Shown here: in pieces, positions 17,071 to 26,437 of the stretch
Layout of the letters: each line of letters begins with the position of its first letter
How positions within the stretch are numbered: position 1 is the first letter of the stretch
Origin: Sulfitobacter sp. JL08
GTDB lineage: Bacteria; Pseudomonadota; Alphaproteobacteria; Rhodobacterales; Rhodobacteraceae
Assembly: GCF_003352045.1 (NCBI RefSeq)
Contig: NZ_CP025815.1
Location: 3,720,001 to 3,784,000, forward strand
Length of the DNA: 64,000 nucleotides
Direction: 5' to 3'
The notes under the pieces: generated by a model
The model's database searches: none
What the model saw: the letters and a program-made list of their open reading frames with translations, nothing else
Told to the model about the DNA's origin: nothing
Made by a program: the position numbers and the translations under genes

Positions 17071-17904
17071 ATGGCCCATCTGGAAAGGATGAGAACCAGA
17101 ACAGCATCCAGCCTTCTGTGCATTGCCGCCTGTCTGGGCGCAGCCCCTGCATTTGCAGGCGATCCCTATACCGATGTCATTTCGGTCGAGGTTCGCCCCG
17201 GTTGGACGCAATCCAACGGCACCCACATGGCCGCATTGCACCTGTCGCTTGCGCCGGGGTGGAAAACCTACTGGCGCGCGCCGGGCGATGCGGGCATCCC
17301 GCCACAGTTCTTCTGGGACGGATCGCGCAATATCGGAACAATGGCGGTGTCTTGGCCCACGCCCATGGTGTTTGATCAAAACGGCATGCGGTCTGTCGGA
17401 TACAAAGACGAACTGGTTATCCCGCTTCACATCACACCGGACAAATCCGGCAAGGATATCCGGATCAAAGGCGAAATCGAACTGGGCGTTTGCAAAGACA
17501 TCTGCATTCCGCGCAGCCTGAAATTCGACCAGTGGGCATTGGCCGCAAATACGCAGCCCGATGCCGTGATCGCCGCTGCAATGGCCTCTGGCCCCTATAG
17601 CGCGGACGAGGCCGGCGTTCGTTCGGTCACATGCAGCCTTAGCCCGATCGAGGGCGGTCTTCGCTTGTCTGCAACAATCACGATGCCGTCATCCGGCGGC
17701 ACCGAGTTTGCGGTTATCGAACCCGGCGATCCGCAAATCTGGGCGTCTGAATCCGTCAGCGAAAGATCGGGCGACCAACTGACAGCCTACAGCGATCTGA
17801 TCCATGTCAGTCAAAGTGCATTTGCATTGGACCGGTCGGATGTGCGGATAACGGTACTGGGTGGCAAACACTCGGTCGATATCAGGGGCTGCAGCCCCGG
17901 CTAG
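17071..17904 (+). CDS. Periplasmic protein with DsbD N-terminal-like domain
   Basis: 277 aa. A signal peptide (about 1-29, ending APAFAG) precedes an immunoglobulin-like domain similar to the N-terminal domain of the disulfide reductase DsbD: LAPGWKTYWRAPGDAGIPP, then VGYKDELVIPLHI, and a redox-type pair in GVCKDICIPRSL. In DsbD this Cys pair hands electrons to periplasmic partners. Here the membrane and thioredoxin domains are absent, so it would need a separate electron donor. A second ATG at 17089 is directly preceded by GGAAAGG. The stop TAG shares the palindrome CTAG with the stop of the convergent RND gene. Confidence 0.86.
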   Translation: MAHLERMRTRTASSLLCIAACLGAAPAFAGDPYTDVISVEVRPGWTQSNGTHMAALHLSLAPGWKTYWRAPGDAGIPPQFFWDGSRNIGTMAVSWPTPMVFDQNGMRSVGYKDELVIPLHITPDKSGKDIRIKGEIELGVCKDICIPRSLKFDQWALAANTQPDAVIAAAMASGPYSADEAGVRSVTCSLSPIEGGLRLSATITMPSSGGTEFAVIEPGDPQIWASESVSERSGDQLTAYSDLIHVSQSAFALDRSDVRITVLGGKHSVDIRGCSPG

Positions 17905-20900
17905 GCGCGCCTTGCGGCCAGCAAGTATCCTGCGACCGCCACGATGTAAGTGACCAACGCAATCACTGCCGCCCCGATCAGAAACAGCGCCAACCCGGCG
18001 ATTTCCGGTGACCATGACTGGAACGCGGGAAACACCGACAGGATCGGTGCCGGCAAAGTGCCCAATGCAATCGCCCAACCCAGCGTGGCGATCAGCCAGC
18101 CACAAACCAGTCCCCACGCCACAAAAAGCGCCGCCTTTATTCCTGCTGCCGATCCACGCAAGCCACGCCGCATCGCGCTGATCTGGCGGTTCACATCCTG
18201 CTGCATGGCCAGCAGGGATGGGACAATCAGCAACACCAGCACCATGCCAAACCCAAGTCCATAGACCAATGTAATCACGGTGGGTTTCAGAAACTGGGCC
18301 TGTTGGGATTGTTCGTACAACAGTGGCGCAAGGCCCAATACCGTTGTCAGGGTGGTCAACAGAACCGGCCGCAGACGATCCGCCGCGCCATCGATAATGG
18401 AAGGTATAAAACCGCGATCCTTTGCATATTCGTCCACGGTTGTGACCAGAACGATGGAATCGTTGATGATAATGCCGGTCATGCCCAGCAAGCCCACAAC
18501 TGTAAACATGCTCAGCGGAACATCCCACGCCACATGCCCGTAAATGGTTCCGACCAGTCCGAACGGAATAATGATCATCACCACAACCGGACGCGTCCAA
18601 CTGGAAAAAACCCACGCCAGAACAAGATAGATGCCCGTCAAACACAGGATCAGACCGGTCAATGCATCGGTCAGGAACGTGTCTTCCTGTTCCGACAAGC
18701 CAGAAAACCGGAATTCGACCTGCCGGTCGCTTGCGATCAGGGGCAGTATTTCCTCTTCCAGTTCGGTCATGATCTGTTCAGCCCGTGCCGGATCATCTTC
18801 GGACAAATCCCCCGTGACCGAAATCATTCTGATACCGTTTTCACGGCGCACAGTGGAAAATCCGGTCCGCTGCTGCACACTGACAATATCTGCCAGCGGT
18901 ACATAGGCGCCCGTTGGTGTCCGCAACTGGGTGCGTTCCAGAAAATCTGCCGTCAGCTCTCCTTCGGGCAGTTCCACCCTGATTTCGGCACTGCGCGGCC
19001 CGTCCGGAAACGTTGCCGCTTCGATCCCGTTCAAACGGTTGCGCAAAACGCGGCCCAGAGTGTCAATCGTAAAGCCCAGTGCCCGCCCTTGCGCCGTCAG
19101 ATCAAGGATCAGTTCTTCCTTGTCATAGGCCAGATTATCCTGAACCGCGGACACTTCGGGATAGCGCAGCAGCGCCGCCTGCAAATCCTGTGACGCGGCC
19201 TTGAGCGTGTCGGTTCCCGCCCCGAAGAACTGAACATCCAGCGCATCACCCCCCGGACCGGAGCGCCAGCTGCGGAACGAAACCGTTTCGACAAGTGGGT
19301 GATGGCGCACGGCATCCTGCAATTCGCCGACAAAGGCAAAGCTGGAATAAGGGCGCAAATCGGCATCAATCAATTCAACCGAAATACCCCCCAGAAGATC
19401 CTTGTCCTTGGTTTCAACGCCGGACAATCCGCGCCCCGCATTGCCGCCAATCTCGGCAATCACATAATCAAGCGGATTGCGCCCGTAGCGTTCTTCGTAT
19501 TCGGCGCCCAGGGATTGAACCGCACGTTGCATTTCGCGCATCATCATCAATGTGTCCTGACGGGTTGCCCCTTCGGCCATCACAAAATTGCCGGTCACTG
19601 ATCCACGCTCGGGCGCATTGAAAAAACGCCACTGCACATCGCCGCGAATAAACAGCGATACCTGACTGGCCAGAACCAGAATCACGCCGGCAAACACCGC
19701 ATAGCGCGCCCAGATCACGCCAGCCATGAACGGGCGGAACATGCGCGACCGGAACCACATAAAGCCGCGGTTGACCTGTCGGCTGGGCCAATCGTACCAG
19801 TGCCGCTCTCCGGTATGGGCCAGTGCATGCGACATGTGATGCGGCAGGATCAGAAAACATTCCACCAGTGACGCCAGCAAAACCGCAATCACGGTCAGTG
19901 GAATATCGCGGATCAGATCACCGAAACGCCCCCCGATGGCCACTAGCCCGAAAAACGCAATGACGGTTGTAAGGGTTGCCGCAAAAACCGGCATTGCCAT
20001 GCGGCGGGCTGCGTTTTCTGCTGCAGTGACCGGGTGTTCGCCATATCTGCGCGCCCGAAAATCTGCGTGTTCCCCGACGACGATTGCATCATCCACCACG
20101 ATGCCCAACGTGATGATCAGCCCGAACAGACTGATCATGTTGATGGTAAGCCCCCCCAGGTACATCAGTGCAATCGCAGCCAGCATGGCAACGGGAATAC
20201 CGGCCGCAACCCAAAATGCGGTGCGCGCGTTCAGGAACAGGAACAGCAGCATCACCACAAGCCCAAGACCCATCAGACCGTTATCCAGCAGGATATCCAG
20301 ACGCCCCGTGATAGCCTCTGCGCGGGTTCGGATCAGCTCGATCTTGACGTCGGCCGGCAACACAGCCTGCATTTGCGCCGCTACGGTTTCAACCTGTTCC
20401 TGAATGCCGATGGCATCGCCTTTGTCGGACCGGTCGATGCGGATGGACACCGCCGGGTTATCCCCCACGAAATAGCTACGATTCCGGTCTACTCCTTCAA
20501 CCCGAACCGTCGCGATATCCCCGATCGTCAGCTTGGACCCATCCGGGTTCGAACGCAGGACAATGCCTGAAATCTGCTCGGCGCTGCGCTTTTCAACACC
20601 GGTGCGCACCCGCGCATTCGCACCTGCGACATCCCCTGCCGGATCAGCATCAACCTCTGCGGCAATCGCAGCGGCGACCTCTGCCATCGAGATATCGTAC
20701 CCGATAAGCTTCGCAGACGGCACCTCGACAACGGTTTGGGGCGCTGCCACACCGCGGATTGAGGTGCGGGTAACGCCTTCGGCAAAAAGGCGCGTTACGA
20801 ATTCATCCGCGAAACGGCCCAGTTGATCCGGCCCGATCGGCCCCGTGATCACCACGTCTGTTACCCTGTCGCGCCATGCGCCCCGTCTTACGCTGGGGTC

Positions 20901-21296
20901 TTCGGCGTCTTCGGGCAGGGTCGTGACCGTATCAACGGCGGTTTGCACGTCATCCGCGGCGCGCGACATGTCCCAGCCCGGATCAAAATCAAGCGTAATG
21001 CTGCCCCGCCCCTCGCGCGAGTTTGAATTCGAACTTTCGACCCCTTCAACGGCAAGTAAAACAGGTTCAAGCACCTGCACTATCGCTGCATCTACATCTT
21101 CGGCGCCCGCACCTTCCCACTCCACCGACACGGTGACGTTGTCGAGGATCACGTCGGGAAAAAACTGCGCCCGCATATTGGGAAACGATGCAAGACCCGC
21201 GACAAGCAAAACCACAAGCAACAGATTGGCGGCTGTGGGATGACGCGTAAAGTAAGACAGCAATCCGCCAGCCGCATGAGGGATGTCCCGGACCAT
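17901..21296 (-). CDS. RND-superfamily efflux pump, inner-membrane subunit
   Basis: 1131 aa, somewhat longer than typical HAE1/AcrB pumps (about 1040). Twelve transmembrane helices in two repeats are expected: helix 1 at LLLVVLLVAGLASF, a periplasmic porter domain from about 40 to 340, and the proton-relay helix with [17 protein letters not shown], whose paired Asp residues match the essential Asp pair of AcrB. A second repeat follows with GIIINDSIVLVTTVDEYAKDR. It would export hydrophobic compounds using the proton gradient. It lies 3 bases after its adaptor gene. Substrate unknown, and no outer-membrane channel gene is adjacent. Confidence 0.93.
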   Translation of the reverse strand: MVRDIPHAAGGLLSYFTRHPTAANLLLVVLLVAGLASFPNMRAQFFPDVILDNVTVSVEWEGAGAEDVDAAIVQVLEPVLLAVEGVESSNSNSREGRGSITLDFDPGWDMSRAADDVQTAVDTVTTLPEDAEDPSVRRGAWRDRVTDVVITGPIGPDQLGRFADEFVTRLFAEGVTRTSIRGVAAPQTVVEVPSAKLIGYDISMAEVAAAIAAEVDADPAGDVAGANARVRTGVEKRSAEQISGIVLRSNPDGSKLTIGDIATVRVEGVDRNRSYFVGDNPAVSIRIDRSDKGDAIGIQEQVETVAAQMQAVLPADVKIELIRTRAEAITGRLDILLDNGLMGLGLVVMLLFLFLNARTAFWVAAGIPVAMLAAIALMYLGGLTINMISLFGLIITLGIVVDDAIVVGEHADFRARRYGEHPVTAAENAARRMAMPVFAATLTTVIAFFGLVAIGGRFGDLIRDIPLTVIAVLLASLVECFLILPHHMSHALAHTGERHWYDWPSRQVNRGFMWFRSRMFRPFMAGVIWARYAVFAGVILVLASQVSLFIRGDVQWRFFNAPERGSVTGNFVMAEGATRQDTLMMMREMQRAVQSLGAEYEERYGRNPLDYVIAEIGGNAGRGLSGVETKDKDLLGGISVELIDADLRPYSSFAFVGELQDAVRHHPLVETVSFRSWRSGPGGDALDVQFFGAGTDTLKAASQDLQAALLRYPEVSAVQDNLAYDKEELILDLTAQGRALGFTIDTLGRVLRNRLNGIEAATFPDGPRSAEIRVELPEGELTADFLERTQLRTPTGAYVPLADIVSVQQRTGFSTVRRENGIRMISVTGDLSEDDPARAEQIMTELEEEILPLIASDRQVEFRFSGLSEQEDTFLTDALTGLILCLTGIYLVLAWVFSSWTRPVVVMIIIPFGLVGTIYGHVAWDVPLSMFTVVGLLGMTGIIINDSIVLVTTVDEYAKDRGFIPSIIDGAADRLRPVLLTTLTTVLGLAPLLYEQSQQAQFLKPTVITLVYGLGFGMVLVLLIVPSLLAMQQDVNRQISAMRRGLRGSAAGIKAALFVAWGLVCGWLIATLGWAIALGTLPAPILSVFPAFQSWSPEIAGLALFLIGAAVIALVTYIVAVAGYLLAARRA

Positions 21297-21299
21297 GGC

Positions 21300-22757
21300 C
21301 TACCCTCCCATACGGCTTTCGATCCGTTCGACCATTTGTTGCGGCACTTGCGACTTTTCCAGTTGCGCCAGAATGCGCGCCTTGGCTTCGGCGGGCATTT
21401 GTGTGCTTGCCTGCACAAACGCCACCAGTTTCGCGCGGCGCTCTGCACTCAGTTCCAGCATCGCCTGTTCTTCTATCGCGCGGCCCTCATCTCCGCGAAG
21501 GGGCCGCACGGCAATGCCGGCACCCAGCAAGGGCGAGCGCGACTCGACAACCTCGCGCCCTTCAAGTTCTTCGGCGCGTACGATCACATCATCCCCCTGA
21601 CGGCGCAGAACCACCACAGGCAGGGATTCAAGCCGGTCTTCCCCGACAAGAACCAGCACGTTGCTTGCTGCATTCACAGCCGAGGATGGCAACAGATACA
21701 CATTGTCCAAAGCTGGCTCCTGCACCGAAACCGTCACGAAATCACCCGGTTTGAAACCGGGGGCCTCATCCAGCCTTGCAAAGATAAGACGACCAGTCTG
21801 CCCGTTTCCCGCAACGGCACTGTCACGCTCGATATGGGCCCGAGCGGTCAAATCTATGCTGGCCACATCCAAAGTGACCGTGACCGGTGCAAGCAGCAGC
21901 TCACCGCTTTCGTCCAGCAAACGGCTGTACTGCGATGTCGATACCCGAAAAGACACCTCAAGTGCCTTTCCGTCAACCAGACTGGCAAGTTTTTCATTGG
22001 CGGCAACCAGACCGCCACGCACCACGCTGACATCTGCCAGCGTGCCGTCAAACTCAGCCACGACAACTGTATCATCCAACCGTCTTTCTGCCTCGGCCAG
22101 CGCTATACCGGCGCGCGACAGACGGGTCGCCGCCTGATCAACCCGTGCTTCGGCCTGCGCCACGGCCTGTCGGCGCGAAACGACAGCCTGCCGCGCCGAA
22201 GACGCTGCAAGTTCTGCAATCTCGACGGCGGCGGCCGTACCAACACCGCGTTCCTGAAGATCGATCTGTCGCTGCAGGGCGCGATCGCGCAATATGGCTT
22301 GCGCCTCGGCGGCAGTTTTGTCGTCACGCGCCAGATCAAGCCCGCGCGCTGCATCGCGCACTTCTGCCTCGGCATCACGCAAGTCGCTGGTAATGCGATC
22401 CAGCGCAGATTGTGCATCCGCAGGATCGATCCATATCAGTGACTGGCCGGCCTTGACATCGCCGCCTTCCTGAAACGCATCCGCCAGTTCGACGATACGC
22501 CCCCCCGTCGCCGCCCGTATTTCAAGCGTCCGGCGGCTCTGAACTTCGCCAAAAGCGGTCAGAACAGGCGTCAGGGTTTGCGCCGTTGCTGTCAGAACGT
22601 TGACTGCAAACACCCGTTCGCGCGGCGCCTCGATAACCGGAGTGTCTGACAAACGGACCTGAATGGCCGATCCGATCATCTGACCAGCATACATTAACAA
22701 GGCCAGCGTCGCTGCTGCCAGAAACAATCCCGTCAGGCTTTGCCTGAGAAACCGCAT
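21300..22757 (-). CDS. RND efflux periplasmic adaptor (HlyD/membrane-fusion protein)
   Basis: 485 aa. An N-terminal membrane anchor (about 9-33) precedes the lipoyl-like half motif around TLEIRAATGGRIVELADAFQEGG, a long helical hairpin (about 120-215, rich in Ala, Glu and Arg), a beta-barrel domain, and a C-terminal membrane-proximal domain with VYLLPSSAVN. Adaptors of this type link the inner-membrane pump to an outer-membrane channel. First gene of a two-gene operon with the pump. AAAGGATAAGTT upstream of the ATG is a good ribosome site, and the leader carries a nested hairpin (22789-22837). Confidence 0.92.
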   Translation of the reverse strand: MRFLRQSLTGLFLAAATLALLMYAGQMIGSAIQVRLSDTPVIEAPRERVFAVNVLTATAQTLTPVLTAFGEVQSRRTLEIRAATGGRIVELADAFQEGGDVKAGQSLIWIDPADAQSALDRITSDLRDAEAEVRDAARGLDLARDDKTAAEAQAILRDRALQRQIDLQERGVGTAAAVEIAELAASSARQAVVSRRQAVAQAEARVDQAATRLSRAGIALAEAERRLDDTVVVAEFDGTLADVSVVRGGLVAANEKLASLVDGKALEVSFRVSTSQYSRLLDESGELLLAPVTVTLDVASIDLTARAHIERDSAVAGNGQTGRLIFARLDEAPGFKPGDFVTVSVQEPALDNVYLLPSSAVNAASNVLVLVGEDRLESLPVVVLRRQGDDVIVRAEELEGREVVESRSPLLGAGIAVRPLRGDEGRAIEEQAMLELSAERRAKLVAFVQASTQMPAEAKARILAQLEKSQVPQQMVERIESRMGG

Positions 22758-22788
22758 AACTTATCCTTTGTTGGACCCTTGCGGGCCG

Positions 22789-22837
22789 ACACTCTTAAAC
22801 TAAAGAAGTGGCACGAAATGCCAAGCCACAAGAGTGT
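22789..22837 (-). promoter_or_regulatory. Nested inverted repeats in the leader of the RND adaptor-pump operon
   Basis: Outer arms ACACTCTT (22789-22796) and AAGAGTGT (22830-22837) are perfect. Inside are two mutually exclusive stems: GTGGC/GCCAC (22808-22812 with 22825-22829) and TGGCA/TGCCA (22809-22813 with 22819-22823, loop CGAAA). The structure lies 32 bases upstream of the adaptor start codon, on its transcript or over its promoter. It could be a regulator-binding site or an RNA switch. There is no T-tract, so a simple terminator for moaB is less likely. Confidence 0.5.
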
Positions 22838-22852
22838 TAACGGAGAATTGTT

Positions 22853-23395
22853 TTATTTCCGTCGCTTATGCTCGTCCAAACGCGGCATAATCTCAACAAA
22901 ATTGCAGGGCCGGTGCCGGTAATCCAGCTGTAGCCGCAAAATTTCGTCCCAGGCATCCTTGCACGCGCCCGGGCTTCCTGGCAGGGCGAACAGATATGTG
23001 CCACCAGCGACCCCGCCAGTCGCCCGTGATTGCACAGCGGATGTGCCGATTTTCTGCATCGAAACAATCGTAAACACGGTTCCGAACGCCTCGATTTCCT
23101 TTTCGTAAACATCCCGGTGCGCCTCGACCGTAACATCCCGACCGGTCAGCCCTGTACCGCCCGTTGTCAAAACCACATCTACCGAGGCATCCGCGATCCA
23201 GGCCCGCAACTGATCCGAAATAAGCGCCCGTTCGTCCTGAACGATCTTGCGGTCCGCCAGAATATGCCCCGCCTCGCTGATCCGGTCGACCAGCACCTTG
23301 CCTGATTTATCCTCATCCAGACTGCGGCTGTCAGACACGGTCAGAACGGCGATCCGGACCGGAACAAATTCCATGCTTTCATCAATTCTGGACAT
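22853..23395 (-). CDS. moaB: Molybdenum cofactor biosynthesis protein MoaB
   Basis: 180 aa. MoaB/MogA-family proteins adenylate molybdopterin before molybdate insertion by MoeA. The molybdopterin-binding signature VLTTGGTGLTGRDVT is intact, and the family motif FALPGSPGACKDAWDEIL is present near the C-terminus. It complements the fdhD-mobAB-moeA operon and moaDE elsewhere in the window. It is 4 bases downstream of the LysE gene, so it is likely co-transcribed with it and the uracil-DNA glycosylase. Confidence 0.94.
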   Translation of the reverse strand: MSRIDESMEFVPVRIAVLTVSDSRSLDEDKSGKVLVDRISEAGHILADRKIVQDERALISDQLRAWIADASVDVVLTTGGTGLTGRDVTVEAHRDVYEKEIEAFGTVFTIVSMQKIGTSAVQSRATGGVAGGTYLFALPGSPGACKDAWDEILRLQLDYRHRPCNFVEIMPRLDEHKRRK

Positions 23396-23398
23396 AGC

Positions 23399-24019
23399 CT
23401 AACCCCTTTCAAAAACCGCAAGCCGCACTGCAAGCACGGCGAAAATCCCGCCACTGATCCACGCAAGTGCACGCTCAAACCCTGACGATCCGGTCAGATA
23501 CCGGCGCACCTGTCCGGCAAAGACACCGACGCCGGCATTGATCAGAAAGCCGCCAATCGCCAGAACCGATCCGAACACCAGAAACTGTCCCAGCACCGAT
23601 CCATGATCCGGATCCACGAATTGCGGAACAAAGGCCAGCACGAACAGGATGACCTTTGGGTTTGTCAGGTTAACGATGAAGCCTGCGCGAAACGCATTTT
23701 TGACAGGCGCGGACAAACGCGGCCCATTGCCGAACCCGCCGCGGATCGCACCCAGTGCCAGCCACAACAGATAGGCCACACCGACCCACCGGATCACATC
23801 AAAAAGCCAGGGCACTGCCGCGACAGCCGCACCCAATCCGACACCTGCAAGCGAGACATGCACCATGGAACCCGCGGAAATGCCCGCACTGGCCGCAACC
23901 GCCGATGACGCGCCGGATCGGACACCCTGCCCCAGACAAAACATCATGTCTGCCCCCGGAGTGAGGTTCAGCGCAAGCGCGGCAGGCACAAAGGCAAGAA
24001 GTGTCAGCAGATCAACCAT
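23399..24019 (-). CDS. LysE/RhtB-family amino acid exporter
   Basis: 206 aa with about six hydrophobic helices. Family marks are the N-terminal NLTPGADMMFCLGQG and the central FIVNLTNPKVILFVLAFVPQFVDP. The family exports basic, neutral or hydroxylated amino acids or homoserine lactones, and the substrate here is unknown. The start overlaps the uracil-DNA glycosylase 3' end by 8 bases, and moaB follows after 4 bases. Confidence 0.9.
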   Translation of the reverse strand: MVDLLTLLAFVPAALALNLTPGADMMFCLGQGVRSGASSAVAASAGISAGSMVHVSLAGVGLGAAVAAVPWLFDVIRWVGVAYLLWLALGAIRGGFGNGPRLSAPVKNAFRAGFIVNLTNPKVILFVLAFVPQFVDPDHGSVLGQFLVFGSVLAIGGFLINAGVGVFAGQVRRYLTGSSGFERALAWISGGIFAVLAVRLAVFERG

Positions 24020-24776
24020 CGTTCAGTTTCGACTTCAGCGCCAAAAGATCGGCCCACGCCTGCGCCTTGGCCGCCGGATTGCGCAAAAGATAGGCCGGGT
24101 GGAACATTGGCAGAACCGGTTTTCCAAAAGCACTCTGCCACTGCCCGCGCAGCCGCGTGATACCCCGTTTGCCCAGTACAGCCTGACAGCTGATATTGCC
24201 CATAAGAACCAGAACATCGGGATCGGCCAGCGCCACATGACGCTCCAGAAACGGACGCATCATCGCTATCTCGTCGGGTGCCGGATCACGGTTCTGCGGC
24301 GGACGCCAGGGCAGAACATTGGTGATGTAGACCGGATTTCGCGCCGCATCCCGCGACATTGCGATCGCGGCCAGCATCCGGTCAAGCAACTGGCCTGCGC
24401 GTCCTACAAACGGCCGGCCTTCCCTGTCTTCGTCCCGCCCCGGAGCCTCGCCGATGATCATCACCCGCGCGGCGGGCACGCCGTCAGAAAAGACCAGATT
24501 GCGCGCACCCAGCTTCAATTCACAATGCTCGAACGCCGCCAGCGCCGCCTGCAGGGCTTCCAGTGATCCGGCGTTTCGCGCGGCCTGTTCGGCCTCTGCA
24601 ACCGGATCCACTGCCGCGGCCATTGCGGAAGCAGGTGCAGGGGCTGCCGCCTGTTTGACCGGCGCAAGCTGAACTTCATAGCGGTTGACCGGAACGTCGC
24701 CAATCGCCTCGGTCGCGCCCAAATCAATCTGCCAGTCCAGCAGCGCTTTGGCCGTGTGAAAATCCATTGATTCCAT
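24012..24776 (-). CDS. Family-4-type uracil-DNA glycosylase
   Basis: 254 aa. It removes uracil from DNA. The catalytic motif [17 protein letters not shown] and the second motif FHPAYLLRN are intact. An Ala/Pro-rich spacer (about 42-60) separates a short N-terminal segment from the catalytic domain. Classical family 4 enzymes hold a [4Fe-4S] cluster with four cysteines. Only two cysteines exist here (Cys85 in EHCELK and Cys197 in NISCQAV), so the cluster is probably absent. ATG at 24774-24776 is used, with another ATG three codons later. It is divergent from pyrB. Confidence 0.9.
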   Translation of the reverse strand: MESMDFHTAKALLDWQIDLGATEAIGDVPVNRYEVQLAPVKQAAAPAPASAMAAAVDPVAEAEQAARNAGSLEALQAALAAFEHCELKLGARNLVFSDGVPAARVMIIGEAPGRDEDREGRPFVGRAGQLLDRMLAAIAMSRDAARNPVYITNVLPWRPPQNRDPAPDEIAMMRPFLERHVALADPDVLVLMGNISCQAVLGKRGITRLRGQWQSAFGKPVLPMFHPAYLLRNPAAKAQAWADLLALKSKLNDG

Positions 24777-24929
24777 GCGCCCTACGCTATCCTGCCTGCG
24801 ATCCGGTGAAAACGCCCAACTTCTTTTTGCACCAAATACGGAAACCCGGTCTTTCAGTTCCGCGCATCCGTCTCTTGCCCGGGCACGACCGCATCCTTAT
24901 AAGGCTGAAAATTGCTGCCGGAGCGGTCC

Positions 24930-25880
24930 ATGACATTTGCCCACCGTCACCTTCTGGGTATCGAACAACTCAGACCTGACGACATCACGACCATTCTTGA
25001 TCTGGCAGATGATTATGTGGCGCTGAACCGCCAGACGGCAAAACACTCTGACGTTCTGGCCGGCCTGACCCAGATCAACATGTTCTTTGAAAACTCCACC
25101 CGCACCCAGGCCAGCTTTGAACTGGCGGGAAAACGGCTGGGCGCCGATGTGATGAGCATGGCAATGCAGGCTTCGTCGATCAAAAAGGGCGAAACCCTGA
25201 TTGATACGGCGATGACACTGAACGCCATGCATCCTGATCTTCTGGTGGTGCGCCATCCGCATTCCGGCGCTGTCGATCTTTTGGCGCAAAAGGTCAACTG
25301 CGCGGTTCTGAACGCGGGCGACGGGCGTCACGAACATCCGACACAGGCCTTGCTTGACGCGCTGACGATCCGGCGGGCCAAAGGCCGGTTGCACCGCCTG
25401 TCGATAGCGATTTGCGGCGATATTGCCCATTCTCGCGTGGCGCGTTCCAACATCATGCTGCTGGGCAAGATGGAAAACCGCGTGCGCCTGATCGGTCCGC
25501 CGACACTGATGCCGGCAGGAATTGCCGATTTTGGTGTCGAAGTGTTCGACGATATGAACCGCGGCCTTCAGGATGTAGACGTCGTGATGATGCTGCGCCT
25601 TCAGAAAGAGCGCATGGATGGCGGGTTTATCCCGTCAGAGCGTGAATATTACCACCGCTTCGGGCTGGATGCGGAAAAGCTGGGCCATGCCAAATCCGAT
25701 GCCATCGTCATGCACCCCGGCCCGATGAACAGAGGCGTGGAAATCGATGGAACCCTGGCCGACGACATCAACCGTTCGGTCATTCAGGAACAGGTGGAAA
25801 TGGGCGTGGCCGTGCGCATGGCCGTGATGGATCTGCTGATGCAAAGCCATCGTGCCCAACATCAGACGGGGGCAATGTGA
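24930..25880 (+). CDS. pyrB: Aspartate carbamoyltransferase, catalytic subunit
   Basis: 316 aa. It condenses carbamoyl phosphate and aspartate in the second step of pyrimidine synthesis. The carbamoyl-phosphate loop [12 protein letters not shown] (residues about 51-62), the [12 protein letters not shown] motif and the C-terminal [13 protein letters not shown] are intact. No regulatory pyrI is adjacent. A dihydroorotase homologue lacking its metal ligands follows two genes later, as in bacteria where ATCase forms a complex with an inactive dihydroorotase. An upstream in-frame ATG exists, but 24930 gives the family N-terminus. Confidence 0.95.
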   Translation: MTFAHRHLLGIEQLRPDDITTILDLADDYVALNRQTAKHSDVLAGLTQINMFFENSTRTQASFELAGKRLGADVMSMAMQASSIKKGETLIDTAMTLNAMHPDLLVVRHPHSGAVDLLAQKVNCAVLNAGDGRHEHPTQALLDALTIRRAKGRLHRLSIAICGDIAHSRVARSNIMLLGKMENRVRLIGPPTLMPAGIADFGVEVFDDMNRGLQDVDVVMMLRLQKERMDGGFIPSEREYYHRFGLDAEKLGHAKSDAIVMHPGPMNRGVEIDGTLADDINRSVIQEQVEMGVAVRMAVMDLLMQSHRAQHQTGAM

Positions 25881-26437
25881 TGCGCATCCATATCCCGAAA
25901 AACGAACGCGGTGTGGTCCGGATCTTTGCAATAGATCTGGATGATTCCGCGCAAGCCGAATTCACGACCCGAAACACCGACGAAGGCCGCGATTTATGGC
26001 CCCTGCGTGATGCGTTGGGCGTTGCAGATATCCAGCCCCGGCATGTCGAGATTTTTCCGGTCGCGGATCTGGCCGATATCGGCGTTGCCGGATACCTTGC
26101 CGAAGGCTACGCCATTGCGCCGGAAGATATTGAAAAGGTCCGGGCCGCGCTTGAGGCCCTGAAAGGGCTGGTGGTTCTGGTCTGGTCACCTGCCTTTGGT
26201 GGCGTGGAAACTGAACTGGAGCCCAAGCCGCCCCTGCGGTTGGTCGCGACCTTGCAGGAACCACAACCCGACATCCGGTTTGATGATCTGCCCGATCAAT
26301 CGGCAAAGGCATCATCTGGTGTAACGCCGCAAAGAAGCAAAGTGTCAGATGCCGCCATGTCCGGGCGGATTGCGATGCTGGCGCTGATTGTGGCCTTTGC
26401 TGTCGTCGGGCTGATGATTTGGGTGGGCGCGCAATGA
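25880..26437 (+). CDS. Uncharacterised tail-anchored protein between pyrB and pyrC'
   Basis: 185 aa, no family recognised. The soluble N-terminal part (about 1-115) begins [20 protein letters not shown] and has mixed alpha/beta character. A Pro-rich, acidic linker (about 116-155) leads to a single C-terminal transmembrane helix (IAMLALIVAFAVVGLMIWV) that ends two residues before the stop. The start overlaps the pyrB stop by one base (TGATG) and its stop overlaps the pyrC' start (ATGA), so the three genes are translationally coupled. It may tether or regulate the ATCase-PyrC' complex (inference). Confidence 0.85.
   Translation: MRIHIPKNERGVVRIFAIDLDDSAQAEFTTRNTDEGRDLWPLRDALGVADIQPRHVEIFPVADLADIGVAGYLAEGYAIAPEDIEKVRAALEALKGLVVLVWSPAFGGVETELEPKPPLRLVATLQEPQPDIRFDDLPDQSAKASSGVTPQRSKVSDAAMSGRIAMLALIVAFAVVGLMIWVGAQ

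Noticed and set aside
21240-22442. Plus-strand ORF of 400 aa
   Set aside because: Antisense to the RND adaptor, which has a full domain structure. The ORF product is His/Cys/Arg-rich and has no family features.
24777-24929. Possible tRNA or riboswitch between the uracil-DNA glycosylase and pyrB genes
   Set aside because: No cloverleaf or conserved riboswitch core could be found. It looks like an ordinary divergent promoter region.
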